Part shown: piece by piece, positions 63,736 to 64,000 of the stretch
Layout: each line of letters opens with the position of its first letter
Numbering within the stretch: position 1 is the stretch's first letter
The notes under the pieces: model-generated
What the model saw: the letters and a program-made list of their open reading frames with translations, nothing else
Told to the model about the DNA's origin: nothing
The model's database searches: none
Source: Paralithodes platypus
Lineage: Eukaryota > Arthropoda > Malacostraca > Decapoda > Lithodidae
Length of the DNA stretch: 64,000 nt
Assembly (NCBI GenBank): GCA_032716605.1
Contig: CM064495.1
Coordinates: 25,885,760 to 25,949,759, forward strand
Reading direction: 5' to 3'
Made by a program: the position numbers and the translations under genes

Positions 63736-64000
63736 TACTCACAGTCGTACCTCACCCGCCGGACGATAACGCCGGCGGGCGGACCTGACGCTCTGATGAC
63801 GGACGAGAACAGGTTGAGTTCCGTTTATCTCTTTTCCGCCGCCAGACGCGTCTCTAATGTGCCACGTAGTCAACAAACTACAGGAGTAGCGAGGCGTAGT
63901 CTCGCTAATCGCGCCCCTGTGGCCGGCACAGTGTGGTACCAGCATTTGAACACGTGGTGCCCGCACCCAGTGTCCCTCCTGGTCGGGTTGTTCCACTTAG
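63736..64000 (+). pseudogene. DIRS-3 RNase H C-terminal region, running off the window
   Basis: Translated with frame changes, it reads like the DIRS RNase H tail: a Leu-Thr-Arg-Arg then 'ITPAGG' segment, a degenerate Ser-Val-Tyr-Leu-Phe, then 'VWYQHLNTWCPHPVSLLVG' near the edge. This matches 'VWYQQLIMWCPDPVSLPVG' of DIRS-1. The frame is broken several times. It is the internal part of a further, decayed DIRS copy on the plus strand. Confidence 0.75.

Overview
This window reads as arthropod, most likely crustacean, nuclear DNA made almost entirely of transposable elements. The host guess rests on short runs of the arthropod telomere-type motif TTAGG, many GGCCTAGG-type low-complexity tracts, and the mix of piggyBac, RTE-like and CR1-like LINEs and DIRS elements. 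No operon, bacterial gene or complete host gene is visible. Two short stretches look like host exons: an internal exon at 1606-1782 and a CCAAT-box promoter with a first exon at 29715-29893. Both are tentative.

Family names used here. LINE-A is a CR1-like family with a CTGTAAGAAA-repeat 3' tail (5259-6340, 25580-26600, 44130-44738, 49811-50162, possibly 20515-21165). LINE-B is an RTE-like family with a GATA-repeat tail (1892-2170, 17484-19930, 20356-20514, 23217-25590). LINE-C is a 4.2 kb CR1-like element whose ORF1 and ORF2 are fused (33912-38145). LINE-D is a RT plus RNase H LINE (46782-49696). There are also three piggyBac transposase copies plus a short fragment, four or more piggyBac-derived MITEs, three pogo/Tigger-type elements, one SINE family with four copies, and three DIRS tyrosine-recombinase retrotransposons.

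Layout. 1-3.5 kb: LINE debris, a DIRS terminal scrap, a SINE and a U4 snRNA-like piece. 3.77-6.99 kb: a nest of MITE in MITE, with a pogo-type element and then LINE-A inside. 7.64-12.26 kb: piggyBac-1 (pseudogene, minus strand) carrying a foldback pogo-type MITE. 13.1-20.36 kb: DIRS-1 (minus) interrupted by a Tigger-type element in its recombinase and a LINE-B copy in its RT. 20.4-26.9 kb: LINE-A, piggyBac-2, an inverted second LINE-B copy with an intact 803-codon frame, LINE-A again and a piggyBac scrap. 26.9-33.7 kb: foldback MITEs, three SINE copies with clean target duplications, the promoter-like segment, TTAGG repeats and two piggyBac MITEs. 33.8-42.37 kb: piggyBac-3 with LINE-C inserted in its 5' region. 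42.4-50.2 kb: satellites, a 28S rRNA-derived duplication, a foldback element, LINE-D and LINE-A. 50.2-57.85 kb: DIRS-2 (plus, degenerate). 57.9-64 kb: a DIRS leader amplified as about 1.95 kb tandem units, then a DIRS RT/RNase H fragment running off the end.

The genes do not form a pathway. What connects them is insertion history: target duplications (TTAA, TA, 10-14 bp) let most insertions be ordered in time. All calls come from reading the sequence; family assignments are from motif recognition, not database searches.
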